The notes beneath the pieces are model-generated. The model saw only the letters and a list, made by a program, of their open reading frames with translations, ran no database searches and was not told the origin of the DNA. Below, in pieces: positions 42,172-51,596 of a stretch of 64,000 nucleotides of DNA. Location: the NCBI GenBank assembly GCA_902363255.1, contig CABIZO010000003.1, forward strand, positions 124,001 to 188,000, in the 5' to 3' direction. Position numbers and translations under genes: made by a program. The stretch comes from Peptostreptococcaceae bacterium (GTDB lineage Bacteria > Bacillota > Clostridia > Peptostreptococcales > Peptostreptococcaceae). Positions within the stretch are counted from its first letter, which is position 1, and each line of letters begins with the position of its first letter.

Positions 42172-43965
42172 TTATTGTGGTAGCATGCTTGCAAATATAA
42201 TTGGATTATATGTAGGTTTTGCACTTGATGGATCAAAAGTTGTTACTCTAGTATGACCTTCTCCTACCCAAGGTGCACTTGTAGCTTCTATCATTAAACC
42301 ATCACCTAAATATACTGAAACATGTCCTATAGAATATAGCTTTCCATTGAATACAAATTTATCTTCAGTAGGGCCAGTCGGACCGTTATCCCAGAATATT
42401 AAATCTCCTGGTTTTAAGTTATCTGCAGTCATATTTTTATTATATCCTTTTGTAAGTACATATTCAGCTTGCTCACTTGCTTTTTTATACATCATCTTAC
42501 CAGTAAATTCACTATATTTTATTAATTCATCATTTCCAGCAGCAAGATATACTGTAGCTGCAAATCTATTACACATCATCATATTATCATCTGACCCATA
42601 AGGAGCTCCTATATATTTAAAGCCTTCAATAAGGCCTTTTGCTCTTTTATTATTTTCATACCCTTTTGCTGCTTTAACTTCCTTAACTAATCCATTTTTA
42701 TCTGATGTAAATAATAAATACCCAATTTGTACTGTATTATTTTTCATCATTTTATAATCATTCGTATTAAAATAATAAGTTTTTTCCCATATTGAGTGAA
42801 GCCCTGTTAAGGCATAAAAATACTTTGGATGGAAGTAGTATGAATCAGAACCTACCTTTGTAATTCCACTTTGAGCTTTACCATCTTCTGTAGAGAAATA
42901 ATACAACTTATTTCCAACAGTTCTAAGTCCTTTATGTATTCCTCCACCATTCAAGAAGTAATACCTCACTCCTTCTTCTACAGTAATCATCCCTATTTTA
43001 TTATTACCATCTTCATCTACATATAAATATGGTTCCCCATCTTTATAAATAATTCCATTTACTTTTTCATCTTCTATTAAAACTCCTGTTTCATTATTAA
43101 ATGCATAATATTTTCCATCTATTACATGAGTTCCAAACAACATTTGCTTTGAAATTTTGTCAAAGTAATATTTATTTTTATTAATAGTTCTAAATCCACT
43201 TAAAGCAGCTTTAGTTTTTGTTGAGAAATAATATTTATTTCCAGAAATTGTTCTTAATCCACTTAGGGCTTTTTTACTGCTAGTTGAAAAGTAATACCTC
43301 TCTCCTGATAAAGTTTTTAGTCCACTTAGTGCTTTATAAGTTGTTGTTGAAAAATAGTATTTATCACCATTTATTTCTTTTAATCCACCTAATGCCTTTT
43401 TAGTCTTTGTAGAAAAATAATATTTCTCTCCATCGATTTCTTTCAATCCACCCAATGCTTTTCCTGTTAATTTTGAAAAATAATACTTGTCTCCAGATAT
43501 AATTCTTAATCCACTTAGTGATTTAAAAGTTGTTGTTGAAAAATAATACTTACTCCCATCTATTACCCTTAAGCCACTTAATGCTTTTCCTGTTGATTTT
43601 GAGAAGTAATACTTATCACCGTCAACTGTTCTTAATCCACTTAAAGATTTTCCAGTGGTTTTTGAAAAATAATATTTATTACCACTTATAATTCGAAGAC
43701 CAGTTTGCATTTTTCCTGTACTAGAAAAATAATATCTGTAACCATTTATGGTTTGAAGTCCAGTAAGTTTTTTACCTGTTTTCGGACTATAGTAGTAAGT
43801 ATATCCATCCTTTTTTACAAACCCAGAAAGTTGAGAGTATACTACGTTAATTTTTTTATCCTTTAGATTATTTGAATAAAAATCTACTGGATTTAATGCT
43901 ATAATTGATATAAATGCCATTGAAATAATAAATTTAATTGATTTTCTTTTAAAACTTTTAGTCAT
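42172..43965 (-). CDS. Secreted cell-wall-binding-repeat protein with NlpC/P60-like domain
   Basis: This 597-residue secreted protein starts at the ATG at 43965 (GGAG eight bases upstream). A basic signal peptide (residues 1-30) precedes about 17 repeats of roughly 20 residues of the choline/glucan-binding type (G-L-R/K-x-I-x-G-x-K-Y-Y-F-S-x-x-T-G-K). These are like the C-terminal repeats of clostridial toxins and surface proteins. The last 150 residues are an NlpC/P60-like peptidase: Cys in MMMCNRFAATVYL, LKPGDLIFWDNGPTG, and His in SIGHVSVYLGDG. It probably binds wall polymer and trims peptidoglycan. The insertion around the PTGPTEDKFVFNG loop is unusual for this fold. Confidence 0.9.
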   Translation of the reverse strand: MTKSFKRKSIKFIISMAFISIIALNPVDFYSNNLKDKKINVVYSQLSGFVKKDGYTYYYSPKTGKKLTGLQTINGYRYYFSSTGKMQTGLRIISGNKYYFSKTTGKSLSGLRTVDGDKYYFSKSTGKALSGLRVIDGSKYYFSTTTFKSLSGLRIISGDKYYFSKLTGKALGGLKEIDGEKYYFSTKTKKALGGLKEINGDKYYFSTTTYKALSGLKTLSGERYYFSTSSKKALSGLRTISGNKYYFSTKTKAALSGFRTINKNKYYFDKISKQMLFGTHVIDGKYYAFNNETGVLIEDEKVNGIIYKDGEPYLYVDEDGNNKIGMITVEEGVRYYFLNGGGIHKGLRTVGNKLYYFSTEDGKAQSGITKVGSDSYYFHPKYFYALTGLHSIWEKTYYFNTNDYKMMKNNTVQIGYLLFTSDKNGLVKEVKAAKGYENNKRAKGLIEGFKYIGAPYGSDDNMMMCNRFAATVYLAAGNDELIKYSEFTGKMMYKKASEQAEYVLTKGYNKNMTADNLKPGDLIFWDNGPTGPTEDKFVFNGKLYSIGHVSVYLGDGLMIEATSAPWVGEGHTRVTTFDPSSAKPTYNPIIFASMLPQ

Positions 43966-44105
43966 TTTATCATCTCCTTCCCTCAAATTTATTATAGATT
44001 AAAATAAAACTTAATAAAAGTGTAATTTGTTATAATTTTACTAAATAGGAATAAATTTCATAATAACTATGTTATTTTATATATATACTTCAATTTTTAT
44101 AATAT

Positions 44106-44138
44106 AAAAGGATGAACCTTCTTCAGTTCATCCTTTTA
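44106..44138 (-). terminator. Rho-independent terminator of the lactate operon
   Basis: The arms AAAAGGATGAAC and GTTCATCCTTTT flank an eight-base loop, shortly after the stop codon at 44160. Confidence 0.92.
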
Positions 44139-44159
44139 TATTATTTTGAATTATATATA

Positions 44160-45548
44160 TTAATAAATTTTACCTGGGTTTAAAATATTTTTAGGATCAA
44201 ATGCTATTTTTATTCCTTTTAAAATATCCACATAATTTTCATTCTTTGATTGACAGAAGTATGGACTTTTAGCGTATCCTATACCATGTTCTCCAGATAC
44301 TTCTCCATTTAATTCTCTTGCTTTGGCAAACATTAAATCAAAAGCTTTCTCTAGTCTTTTTCTCCATAATTCTTCTGGTAAATCATCTTTGTGAGGATAA
44401 ACGTGTAAGTTTCCATCACCTGCATGACCAAAGCTTTTTATTCTAAGTCCCACTTCTTTTTGTATATCATGAGTATATCTTATAAATTCTGCCACCTTAT
44501 CTCTTGGAACTACAACATCACATTCATCTATTACGCTATTTGCTTTGAACGCCTCTAAGAAAGCTCCCCTTGCAGACCATATACTTTCATTTCTCTCATC
44601 TGTATCAGAAATTAATACATCATAAGCTCCACAGTCTAAGCAAAGTTTTGCCACATTTTCATATTCTCTTTCAATTTCTTCTGTAGAGTTTCCATCAAAT
44701 TTTAACAATAAGTAAGCATTTGATGAGTTATCAGGGAATTTTTTACCTAAAAACTCTTCTGCTCCTACTATTGCTTCTCTTTCCATAAACTCTATTGCAG
44801 TTGGTATAGATTTAGATTTAATTATTTTTGGTACAGTATCTATGGCAGACTCTAAATCAGGGAAAGGAATTAATAAGCTAATAGCTTTTTTAGGTAATGG
44901 AAGTAACCTTAAAATAGCCTTTGTTACAATTCCTAAAGTTCCTTCTGAGCCAACAATTAAATCTTTTATATCATATCCTGATGAGTTTTTAACTACTTTT
45001 CCTCCCACATTTAAAATTTCACCATTTGGTAAAACTATTTCTAGACCTCTTACATAGTCTCTAGTAACTCCATATTTTACCGCTCTCATTCCACCAGCAT
45101 TAGTATTTATATTTCCACCTATGGCAGCACTTTTTTCTCCTGGATCTGGCGGATAGAATAAGTCATGTTCCTCCACGTATTGAGATATTGTCATAAGTAA
45201 TACACCAGGTTCAACAGTTAATGTTAGGTTTTCTTCATCAAGTTCTAGTATTTTATCCATCTTACACATATTCACCATTATTCCACCATAAAGAGCAACA
45301 GATGCACCTGAAAGCCCTGTCCCTTGCCCCCTTGGTGTTACAGGTATATTATTTTCAAAAGCATACTTCATTATTTTTGAAACTTGCTCACTATTTCTCA
45401 CATAAACCATAGCTTCTGGATATTTTAACTCCCCTGCCAACTCATCATGGGCAAAGTCTTCGCTTATTTCATCTCCAACTATAATATCTTCTTCATTACA
45501 AATACTTTTTAAAAATTTTATATCATTTTTATCTAATTTTTTGTACAT
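44160..45548 (-). CDS. lctD: FAD-linked D-lactate dehydrogenase of the electron-bifurcating complex
   Basis: This 462-residue GlcD/DLD-type flavoprotein has a PCMH FAD domain (PVTPRGQGTGLSGASVALYGGI, IGGNINTNAGGMRAVKYG) and an FAD-oxidase C domain (IKSFGHAGDGNLHVYPHKDD, GEVSGEHGIGYAK). It is encoded after etfB and etfA, the Acetobacterium woodii LctBCD arrangement. In that system lactate is oxidised while NAD+ is reduced at the expense of reduced ferredoxin. Last gene of the operon. Glycolate oxidase subunit is the generic alternative. Confidence 0.92.
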   Translation of the reverse strand: MYKKLDKNDIKFLKSICNEEDIIVGDEISEDFAHDELAGELKYPEAMVYVRNSEQVSKIMKYAFENNIPVTPRGQGTGLSGASVALYGGIMVNMCKMDKILELDEENLTLTVEPGVLLMTISQYVEEHDLFYPPDPGEKSAAIGGNINTNAGGMRAVKYGVTRDYVRGLEIVLPNGEILNVGGKVVKNSSGYDIKDLIVGSEGTLGIVTKAILRLLPLPKKAISLLIPFPDLESAIDTVPKIIKSKSIPTAIEFMEREAIVGAEEFLGKKFPDNSSNAYLLLKFDGNSTEEIEREYENVAKLCLDCGAYDVLISDTDERNESIWSARGAFLEAFKANSVIDECDVVVPRDKVAEFIRYTHDIQKEVGLRIKSFGHAGDGNLHVYPHKDDLPEELWRKRLEKAFDLMFAKARELNGEVSGEHGIGYAKSPYFCQSKNENYVDILKGIKIAFDPKNILNPGKIY

Positions 45549-45568
45549 AATATTCCCCTCCTACTTTT

Positions 45569-46789
45569 TTAAGATAGTGCAAACTCAGCTTCTGCTTTTT
45601 GATTTTTCTTCATATTTTCAATATTTTCAATTAACATTGGTATGATTTCATAAATATCGCCTATCAATGCCAAGTGAGCCACATCAAATATAGGAGCATT
45701 TTCATCTTGATTTATGGCAACTATATAATCAGATCCTTTCATACCCGCAACAAATTGAACTGCTCCAGATACACCGCAAGTTATTATAAGTTTTGGTTTT
45801 ACTGTTCTTCCACTAAGTCCTATTTGTCTTCTAGGATCAATCCAACTTGCCTCTATGGTAGGTCTAGTACCTGCCAATTGTCCTCCTAAAAGTTCTGCTA
45901 ATTTTTCTGCCATTTTTATATCTTCTTGCTTTTTAAATGCTCTACTTACAACAACTACTACTTCTGCATCTTCTATACCTACAACTTTATTTTTAATCTT
46001 AGTTTGTAAAACTTTTATTTTAGATTGTAGTTTATCCTTTTCTATTTCACAAAGAGTAACTTTTCCAGTAGGATTTTCTACTTTTTGAGGAGCAGAGAAA
46101 ATTTTATATCTTACTGTAGCAAATTGTGGTCTATGATTTGGAGTATTTATATGAGCCATTATATTGCCACCAAAGGCTGGTCTTATTTGATCCAAATCTG
46201 TATTTTCTTGAATATCTAAGATTGTACAGTCAGCAGTAAGTCCTGTTCTAAATCTTGCTGCTAATCTTGGCGCTAATGATCTACCTATAGTTGTCCCACC
46301 AAACAACATTATCGTTGGTTTTATTTTTGATATATAATCTTCAACAGCTGCAGCATAAGGTTCTATTCTAAATTTATCTAACTCTTCATCATCATAAACA
46401 AATACTTCATCTACACCATAAGATAGTAAAGGTTTGCATTTATTTTTTATGTTATTACCGACAAATACACAATAAACTGGATGATTTATTTTACTAGCTA
46501 ACTCCTTAGCTTTACCTATTAATTCATATGTTACTGGATGTATCTCACCATCTGAATGTTCCACATAAACAGTGACTCCTCTCCATTCATCCTTATTTAT
46601 AGCAATTACTTCATCTTCTTCAAATTCAAAAGCACCTTCTGGTCCTTTTTTTACACACATTTTACACATTTTACAAGCTGCATTTATTTCAACTTTTCCA
46701 TCAACTTCTTCCAATGCACCAAAAGGACAAATTCCTAATACTTCTTCTATATTATTAATTTTACTTTGATTTACAATTATCTTAGCCAT
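45569..46789 (-). CDS. etfA: Electron transfer flavoprotein alpha subunit with N-terminal ferredoxin domain
   Basis: This 406-residue EtfA (LctC type) has, before the ETF fold, an N-terminal [4Fe-4S] domain (GICPFGALEE, then CKMCKMCVKKGPEGAF). The C-terminal FAD site shows AGTRPTIEASWIDPRRQIGLSG and TCGVSGAVQFVAGMKGSD. The extra cluster is the mark of lactate-linked bifurcating ETFs. With EtfB and LctD it makes the complex. Starts 16 bases after etfB. Confidence 0.94.
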   Translation of the reverse strand: MAKIIVNQSKINNIEEVLGICPFGALEEVDGKVEINAACKMCKMCVKKGPEGAFEFEEDEVIAINKDEWRGVTVYVEHSDGEIHPVTYELIGKAKELASKINHPVYCVFVGNNIKNKCKPLLSYGVDEVFVYDDEELDKFRIEPYAAAVEDYISKIKPTIMLFGGTTIGRSLAPRLAARFRTGLTADCTILDIQENTDLDQIRPAFGGNIMAHINTPNHRPQFATVRYKIFSAPQKVENPTGKVTLCEIEKDKLQSKIKVLQTKIKNKVVGIEDAEVVVVVSRAFKKQEDIKMAEKLAELLGGQLAGTRPTIEASWIDPRRQIGLSGRTVKPKLIITCGVSGAVQFVAGMKGSDYIVAINQDENAPIFDVAHLALIGDIYEIIPMLIENIENMKKNQKAEAEFALS

Positions 46790-46804
46790 GATTCTCCTCC
46801 TTAA

Positions 46805-47593
46805 TTATATAATTTTTAAGTCTACTATTTTATTAAATAGAGCTTCACTTAACTCTTCACTACTACCTTTTAATACATTTTTATCTGTATTTGGAGTAGG
46901 TGGAAAAATTCTTTTAACTTGAGTTGGTGAACCATTTAATCCATAATGATGTTCATCTTTATCTTCAAAATCATTTAAAGTAAACATTGGTATTTCTCTA
47001 TCCTTAGTAGCCATTTTTAATTTAAAAGAAGGAAGTCTTGGTTGGAATATATCTTTTTCTACAGTTATTAAGCATGGATAAGGTATTTCACATACTTCCA
47101 TAGTTGTTGGTAAATCAATTTCTAAAACTATAGAATCTTCTTTTACTTCTATTATTTCAGTTACATTTGTCACATGAGGTATATTTAAAAACTCAGCAAT
47201 TTCTGAACCTACTTGTGCTGTATCACCATCTGTAGTTTGTTTTCCACAAATTATTAAATCTGGATTAGATATTTTTTTAATTCCTTGAGATAATGTATAA
47301 GAAGTTGCAAGAACATCTGCCCCACCAAATTTTCTATCACTAATTATTGATCCTTCATCTACTCCCATGGAAAAACTCTCCTTAATTACAGTCTTAGCCT
47401 GTGGCGGTCCCATAGTTATTGCTTTTATAGTGGCATTATTTTCTTTTTTAATTCTAAGTGCAGTTTCTAAAGCAAATAAATCATAAGGATTCATCTTTGA
47501 ATCTACTCCATCTCTTTTTAGGACTCCAGTAACTGGATCAACTTCCACTTGAGTTGTTCCTGGAACTTGTTTAACACATACTAAAATTTCCAT
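46805..47593 (-). CDS. etfB: Electron transfer flavoprotein beta subunit
   Basis: This 262-residue EtfB (LctB type) shows CVKQVPGTTQVEVDP, NPYDLFALETALRIK, ICGKQTTDGDTAQVGSEIAE and the nucleotide loop around TMGPPQAKTVIKE. The second flavin that performs bifurcation in this class sits at its interface with EtfA. It lies between larA and etfA (gaps 16 and 15 bases). Confidence 0.94.
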   Translation of the reverse strand: MEILVCVKQVPGTTQVEVDPVTGVLKRDGVDSKMNPYDLFALETALRIKKENNATIKAITMGPPQAKTVIKESFSMGVDEGSIISDRKFGGADVLATSYTLSQGIKKISNPDLIICGKQTTDGDTAQVGSEIAEFLNIPHVTNVTEIIEVKEDSIVLEIDLPTTMEVCEIPYPCLITVEKDIFQPRLPSFKLKMATKDREIPMFTLNDFEDKDEHHYGLNGSPTQVKRIFPPTPNTDKNVLKGSSEELSEALFNKIVDLKII

Positions 47594-47609
47594 TCTATTT
47601 CCCCCTTAA

Positions 47610-48884
47610 CTATTTCACAATTACAGATACTCCATCTGGAATTACAACAACTTTAGCATCTTCACCTTTGATCTCATAAGCCAAACTTAGGGCTTCATCA
47701 AAATTATAAGCATGTTTCATATGCATATTTGTAATCATTTTAGGATCACATTCATCACTAACCATTATTACTGTAAATTTATCTAAGATTCTTGCTAATA
47801 TTTGAAATTCCCATTGATCAGGAACAGTATCTTCCTTCTTTACATTTCTTACATTTTCTAGTATTTCTTTTGGAGATGACGCATTTGCCACATTATCATA
47901 AAAAGACTGTCCTCCATGGCCATCATTACAAGCTGCAATCATAATTATTACTCCGCCATCTTTGCAAGTAGCCTCAGCTGCTGTCATTCCTTTAACTGCT
48001 TGATAAATATTTTGGTCAAGAGGATAACCTCCATTTGTACTTACAACTATGTCTGATGGAACTTTATCTATTTTAGATAAATTAGTTACAAATTCGCATC
48101 CCACCTTATGAGCTTTATCAACATCTCCAGCAAAAGAAGCTATAACTCTTTTATCCTTGTCTATTGCCACATTAACTATAAAAGCTAACTTTGCAGTTTT
48201 TGCAGCATACACCATATCTTCATGTATAGGGTTGTTTTTCAATATTCCTGTTCTTGAATTATTACTATCTATAAATTCACTACAATGGTTATACATTATA
48301 GTTTTTGCCGATGCTATCCCAGGAAGTACGCTTTTTCTTCCACCAGAAAATCCTGCAAAGAAATGAGGTTCTATAAAACCTTCCGCCACAAGTAAGTCTG
48401 CCTGTGCTGCTAGTTTATTTATATAAAAATCTCCTCCAGAAGGAAGTACACCCATTTTAATCATGTCTTCGTCATTTGTTGATTTATGAATTATGATTTC
48501 TTCATTTTCTACTATTTCTTCACCCAATTTAAAAATCAATTCCTCTTTTGTACTAGCTCTATGAAAACCTGTGGCAACTAAAATCTTAATCTTTGCATTT
48601 GGATTACCTTTTCTAATTCTTTCTAAAATTTGTGGCATTATGACACGACTTGGAACTGGTCTTGTATGGTCACTTGTTATAATAACCACATTTTCTTTAT
48701 CTTTTGCTAATTCTTCTAATCTAGGAGTGCCTATTGGGTTGTCTAAAGAATCCTTTACTATTTCACTTTCATTTTTTTCACTTTTATAATCATGTGCTTT
48801 CGATACTAATTCAGCTTCTAAATTTTTATCGTCTATATTTAAAGACATTCCATGTTTTGAATAAGGTACTTGAATTATCGCCAT
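47610..48884 (-). CDS. larA: Lactate racemase (nickel-pincer, LarA family)
   Basis: This 424-residue LarA-family protein has SDHTRPVPSRV, ATGFHRASTKEEL, EPHFFAGFSGGRKSVLPGI (with the Lys that carries the pincer cofactor) and STNGGYPLDQNIYQ. It interconverts L- and D-lactate so that both reach the D-lactate dehydrogenase. The LarB/C/E cofactor genes are not in the window and must lie elsewhere. It corresponds to LctE in A. woodii. Confidence 0.9.
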   Translation of the reverse strand: MAIIQVPYSKHGMSLNIDDKNLEAELVSKAHDYKSEKNESEIVKDSLDNPIGTPRLEELAKDKENVVIITSDHTRPVPSRVIMPQILERIRKGNPNAKIKILVATGFHRASTKEELIFKLGEEIVENEEIIIHKSTNDEDMIKMGVLPSGGDFYINKLAAQADLLVAEGFIEPHFFAGFSGGRKSVLPGIASAKTIMYNHCSEFIDSNNSRTGILKNNPIHEDMVYAAKTAKLAFIVNVAIDKDKRVIASFAGDVDKAHKVGCEFVTNLSKIDKVPSDIVVSTNGGYPLDQNIYQAVKGMTAAEATCKDGGVIIMIAACNDGHGGQSFYDNVANASSPKEILENVRNVKKEDTVPDQWEFQILARILDKFTVIMVSDECDPKMITNMHMKHAYNFDEALSLAYEIKGEDAKVVVIPDGVSVIVK

Positions 48885-48906
48885 TACTTTCCCCTCCGTA
48901 TTTTAA

Positions 48907-50475
48907 TTAAATTATAGGTAAGAACCTACCAAAATAAACTATCAAACCAAGTATAACTACATATCCTAAGCAATACTTAACTGTAGAACTAAATATTTTA
49001 CCTTCTTGACCTATAAGTCCGGTTGCAGATGTGGCTATTGCTATACTTTGAGGTGAAATCATCTTTCCAGCTGTAGCACCGGCTGTATTTGCTGCTGCAA
49101 TCCAATAAGGATCTATGGAAAGTGATTTTGCTGCTTCCACTTGTAATCCTCCAAATAATATATTTGCCGAAGTATCACTACCAGTTACAAATGTTCCTAT
49201 TGCACCAAGTAGTGGAGCAATTAAAGGATAAAGACTGCCTGTTATGGCACAAAGTCCAAAAGATATGGAACTAGTCATTCCACTATAAGACATAATTTTT
49301 GAGATGGCCACTATGGACATTATAGTTACAAATGAAGTTTTTAATTGTATAACTGTGTTTTTAAAAACATTTGCCATATATCCAAATTTTAATTTTTGAA
49401 CAAATCCTGCAATCACCGTTGCAATTATAATCATCATACCAGGTGTATTTATCCAAGAAAAACCAGCTGTAGAAGCAGGATCTCCACTATAAATGTGGAT
49501 ATTACTACTAAATTGTCCCACAAAAGAGTTTAAGCTTGGTACTAAAGGACTTGTTATTAAAATCAATGTACAAAGAAGAATATAAGGAAGCCAAGCTAAA
49601 ATTCCTTCTTTAGCAGATATTTTTTTAACTGCCGTATCACAATTAACTTCACCATCATCATCTACCGTTACAGCTACCGATGATTCTTCTTTTTTATTCA
49701 TTACTTTTGCCATGATGATTGTACATATCATAGAACATATACTTCCTATAAGTGCTGGTAATTCAGCCCCCAAATATTTTGCTATAAAAATTTGAGGAAT
49801 AGCAAAAGATGCTCCTGATACTAAAGTAATCCAAAAAACACCTTTTACTGCTTTTATATTTCTTTCTGTTAAAATAACTAGTAAAAATGGAATTAACATT
49901 ATAAATCCCGCGAGTTGCAATGATGTGATATAACTTAGATGAACTACATCTAGATTTGTGACTGTTGCCAATGTTGTTACGGGTATACCTATTGCTCCAA
50001 ATGCAGTAGGCACCGTATTTGATATTAAACATATAACTGCTGCAAAAATAGGATTGAAACCTATGGATGCTAGAATACTTGCTGGTATTGCAACTGCTGT
50101 TCCATACCCTGCCACAGCTTCAAGGAAACCTCCAAAGCCCCAAGCTAAAATTAAAACTTGGATTCTGTTATCAGTAGTTATACTAGATAACATTGTTTTC
50201 ATAACATCCATAGTTTTAGTTTCACAAGCCAGATTATAAGTAAACAAAGCTGCAACTATTACCAAAAGTATTGGCCAAAGTGCAATGGCCATTCCTTCTA
50301 TGGACGCTGTTATACCGTCAATAACTGGCATTTTCCAAAATATTATTGCAATTAGTAAACTTAGAAATGCAGTAAATAAACACGTCTTATGAGCCGGCAA
50401 TTTTAGTACACCTAAAGATACTATAAGCCAAACTATAGGAACTAAAGCAATAAGAAACAAAACATATTCATTCAT
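48907..50475 (-). CDS. lctP: L-lactate permease (LctP family)
   Basis: This 522-residue permease has 12 or more membrane helices. It shows the family patterns GFGGFLEAVAGYGTAVAIPASIL, split here as WGFGGFLEAVAGYG and TAVAIPASIL, and GTFVTGSDTSANILFGGLQ near the C-terminus. It takes up lactate with protons. It is the first structural gene of the operon, and its 5' region carries the GntR-type operator. Confidence 0.94.
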   Translation of the reverse strand: MNEYVLFLIALVPIVWLIVSLGVLKLPAHKTCLFTAFLSLLIAIIFWKMPVIDGITASIEGMAIALWPILLVIVAALFTYNLACETKTMDVMKTMLSSITTDNRIQVLILAWGFGGFLEAVAGYGTAVAIPASILASIGFNPIFAAVICLISNTVPTAFGAIGIPVTTLATVTNLDVVHLSYITSLQLAGFIMLIPFLLVILTERNIKAVKGVFWITLVSGASFAIPQIFIAKYLGAELPALIGSICSMICTIIMAKVMNKKEESSVAVTVDDDGEVNCDTAVKKISAKEGILAWLPYILLCTLILITSPLVPSLNSFVGQFSSNIHIYSGDPASTAGFSWINTPGMMIIIATVIAGFVQKLKFGYMANVFKNTVIQLKTSFVTIMSIVAISKIMSYSGMTSSISFGLCAITGSLYPLIAPLLGAIGTFVTGSDTSANILFGGLQVEAAKSLSIDPYWIAAANTAGATAGKMISPQSIAIATSATGLIGQEGKIFSSTVKYCLGYVVILGLIVYFGRFLPII

Positions 50476-50499
50476 TAATATATTCCTCCTTATTTTTAC

Positions 50500-50532
50500 T
50501 GGTCATTCCAACGATGTTCAGTGGTATTACCA
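50500..50532 (-). promoter_or_regulatory. FadR/LldR-type operators before the lactate permease gene
   Basis: TGGTATTACCA at 50522-50532 is a perfect palindrome of the FadR/LldR form (TGGT-N3-ACCA), and TGGTCATTCCA at 50500-50510 is a near match 22 bp away. They lie 25-57 bases upstream of the permease start, between it and the regulator gene. Confidence 0.75.
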
Positions 50533-50625
50533 CTTGTCTATTTAAAGTTTATTCTAATTAGTTTCAAAAAACAATAATAGTCTGAAATTTAACAATTTTT
50601 TTATTATTCTGTATTTTATCTTAAT

Positions 50626-51333
50626 TTATTGTTTTGCAAAATTTTCTTCAACATAGTTCATATGCTCATCCATGGCCCTCAAAGCCTCTTTTTCATCCTT
50701 TTTAATTATTCCATGACAAATTGCGTGATGTTGACTTAATAAAAATTTATCAGCCATATCTTTTTGAATAATTTCAGATCTAGCATCTTCAATAAATTGC
50801 TCAAATAACATAGATGCTGTATTAAATAAGCTTTCTATTAAACAGTTTTTACTCATCGATGCCACTTTATTGTGAAATTTTTTATCTAAAGAAACTAAGA
50901 TTTCATTTCTATTTTCTCCATTACTTTCTTTTTCCATTTCTTCTACTATGGTTAGTAATTCTCTGCAATCCATGTCAGTTGCTCTAAGAGCTGCAAGTTT
51001 AGCATTTTCAACTTCCAATACTTTTCTTAGCTCAAAAATATCTTGATACTGTCCATTATTTAATTTAAACATCATAGATAAAGGCTGTAATAATGATTTT
51101 TCAGTATTTGTACAAATAAAGTTTCCTTCTCCATGAATACTTTCAACTACACCCATACTTTCTAGTACTCTTAATGCTTCTCTAATAGAAGTTCTACTTA
51201 TATTCATAACTTCAGATAATTCTCTTTCTGATGGTAATCTATCACCCTTTTTTAAATCTCCATCTAAGATGTTTCTTTGTATTTGTTCTATTACTTCCTC
51301 ATATACTTTTCTGTTTGATATACTTTTAAACAT
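50626..51333 (-). CDS. lctA: GntR/FadR-family regulator of lactate utilisation
   Basis: This 235-residue regulator has a winged helix-turn-helix (GDRLPSERELSEVMNISRTSIREALRVLE) and a C-terminal FCD domain (FELRKVLEVENAKLAALRA, KKFHNKVASMSKN, HHAICHGIIKKDEKEALRAMDEHM). FCD proteins bind carboxylic acids, here probably lactate. It is the first gene of the lactate cluster, 150 bases before the permease, with FadR-like operators in that gap. GGGGG lies before the ATG. Confidence 0.92.
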   Translation of the reverse strand: MFKSISNRKVYEEVIEQIQRNILDGDLKKGDRLPSERELSEVMNISRTSIREALRVLESMGVVESIHGEGNFICTNTEKSLLQPLSMMFKLNNGQYQDIFELRKVLEVENAKLAALRATDMDCRELLTIVEEMEKESNGENRNEILVSLDKKFHNKVASMSKNCLIESLFNTASMLFEQFIEDARSEIIQKDMADKFLLSQHHAICHGIIKKDEKEALRAMDEHMNYVEENFAKQ

Positions 51334-51390
51334 GAGCCTGCCCCCCTTAAAATCCCTATTTTATGATAGTATAATAATTATATTTTAATT

Positions 51391-51430
51391 AATTTAAAGA
51401 AGCCTAGCAACTACTAGGCTTCTTTAAATT
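51391..51430. terminator. Perfect 17-bp hairpin upstream of the lactate regulator gene
   Basis: AATTTAAAGAAGCCTAG and its exact inverse flank the loop CAACTA. It lies 58 bases before the lctA start codon and about 170 bases before the divergent collagen-like gene. No gene ends next to it on either strand. It may be an orphan terminator or a leader element. Confidence 0.6.
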
Positions 51431-51596
51431 CTGTATCTAGCTATACTAATAATATTGTTGCTACTGATATCAAAAACTAATAGTTTCCACATATCGATTA
51501 GTAATTTTACCAGTATTGTCCCATTTTATTTTTTTTATCATATAAATATAATACGTAGAATTCTACTAAATATTATCAACATGGAGTGTAAAAGTT

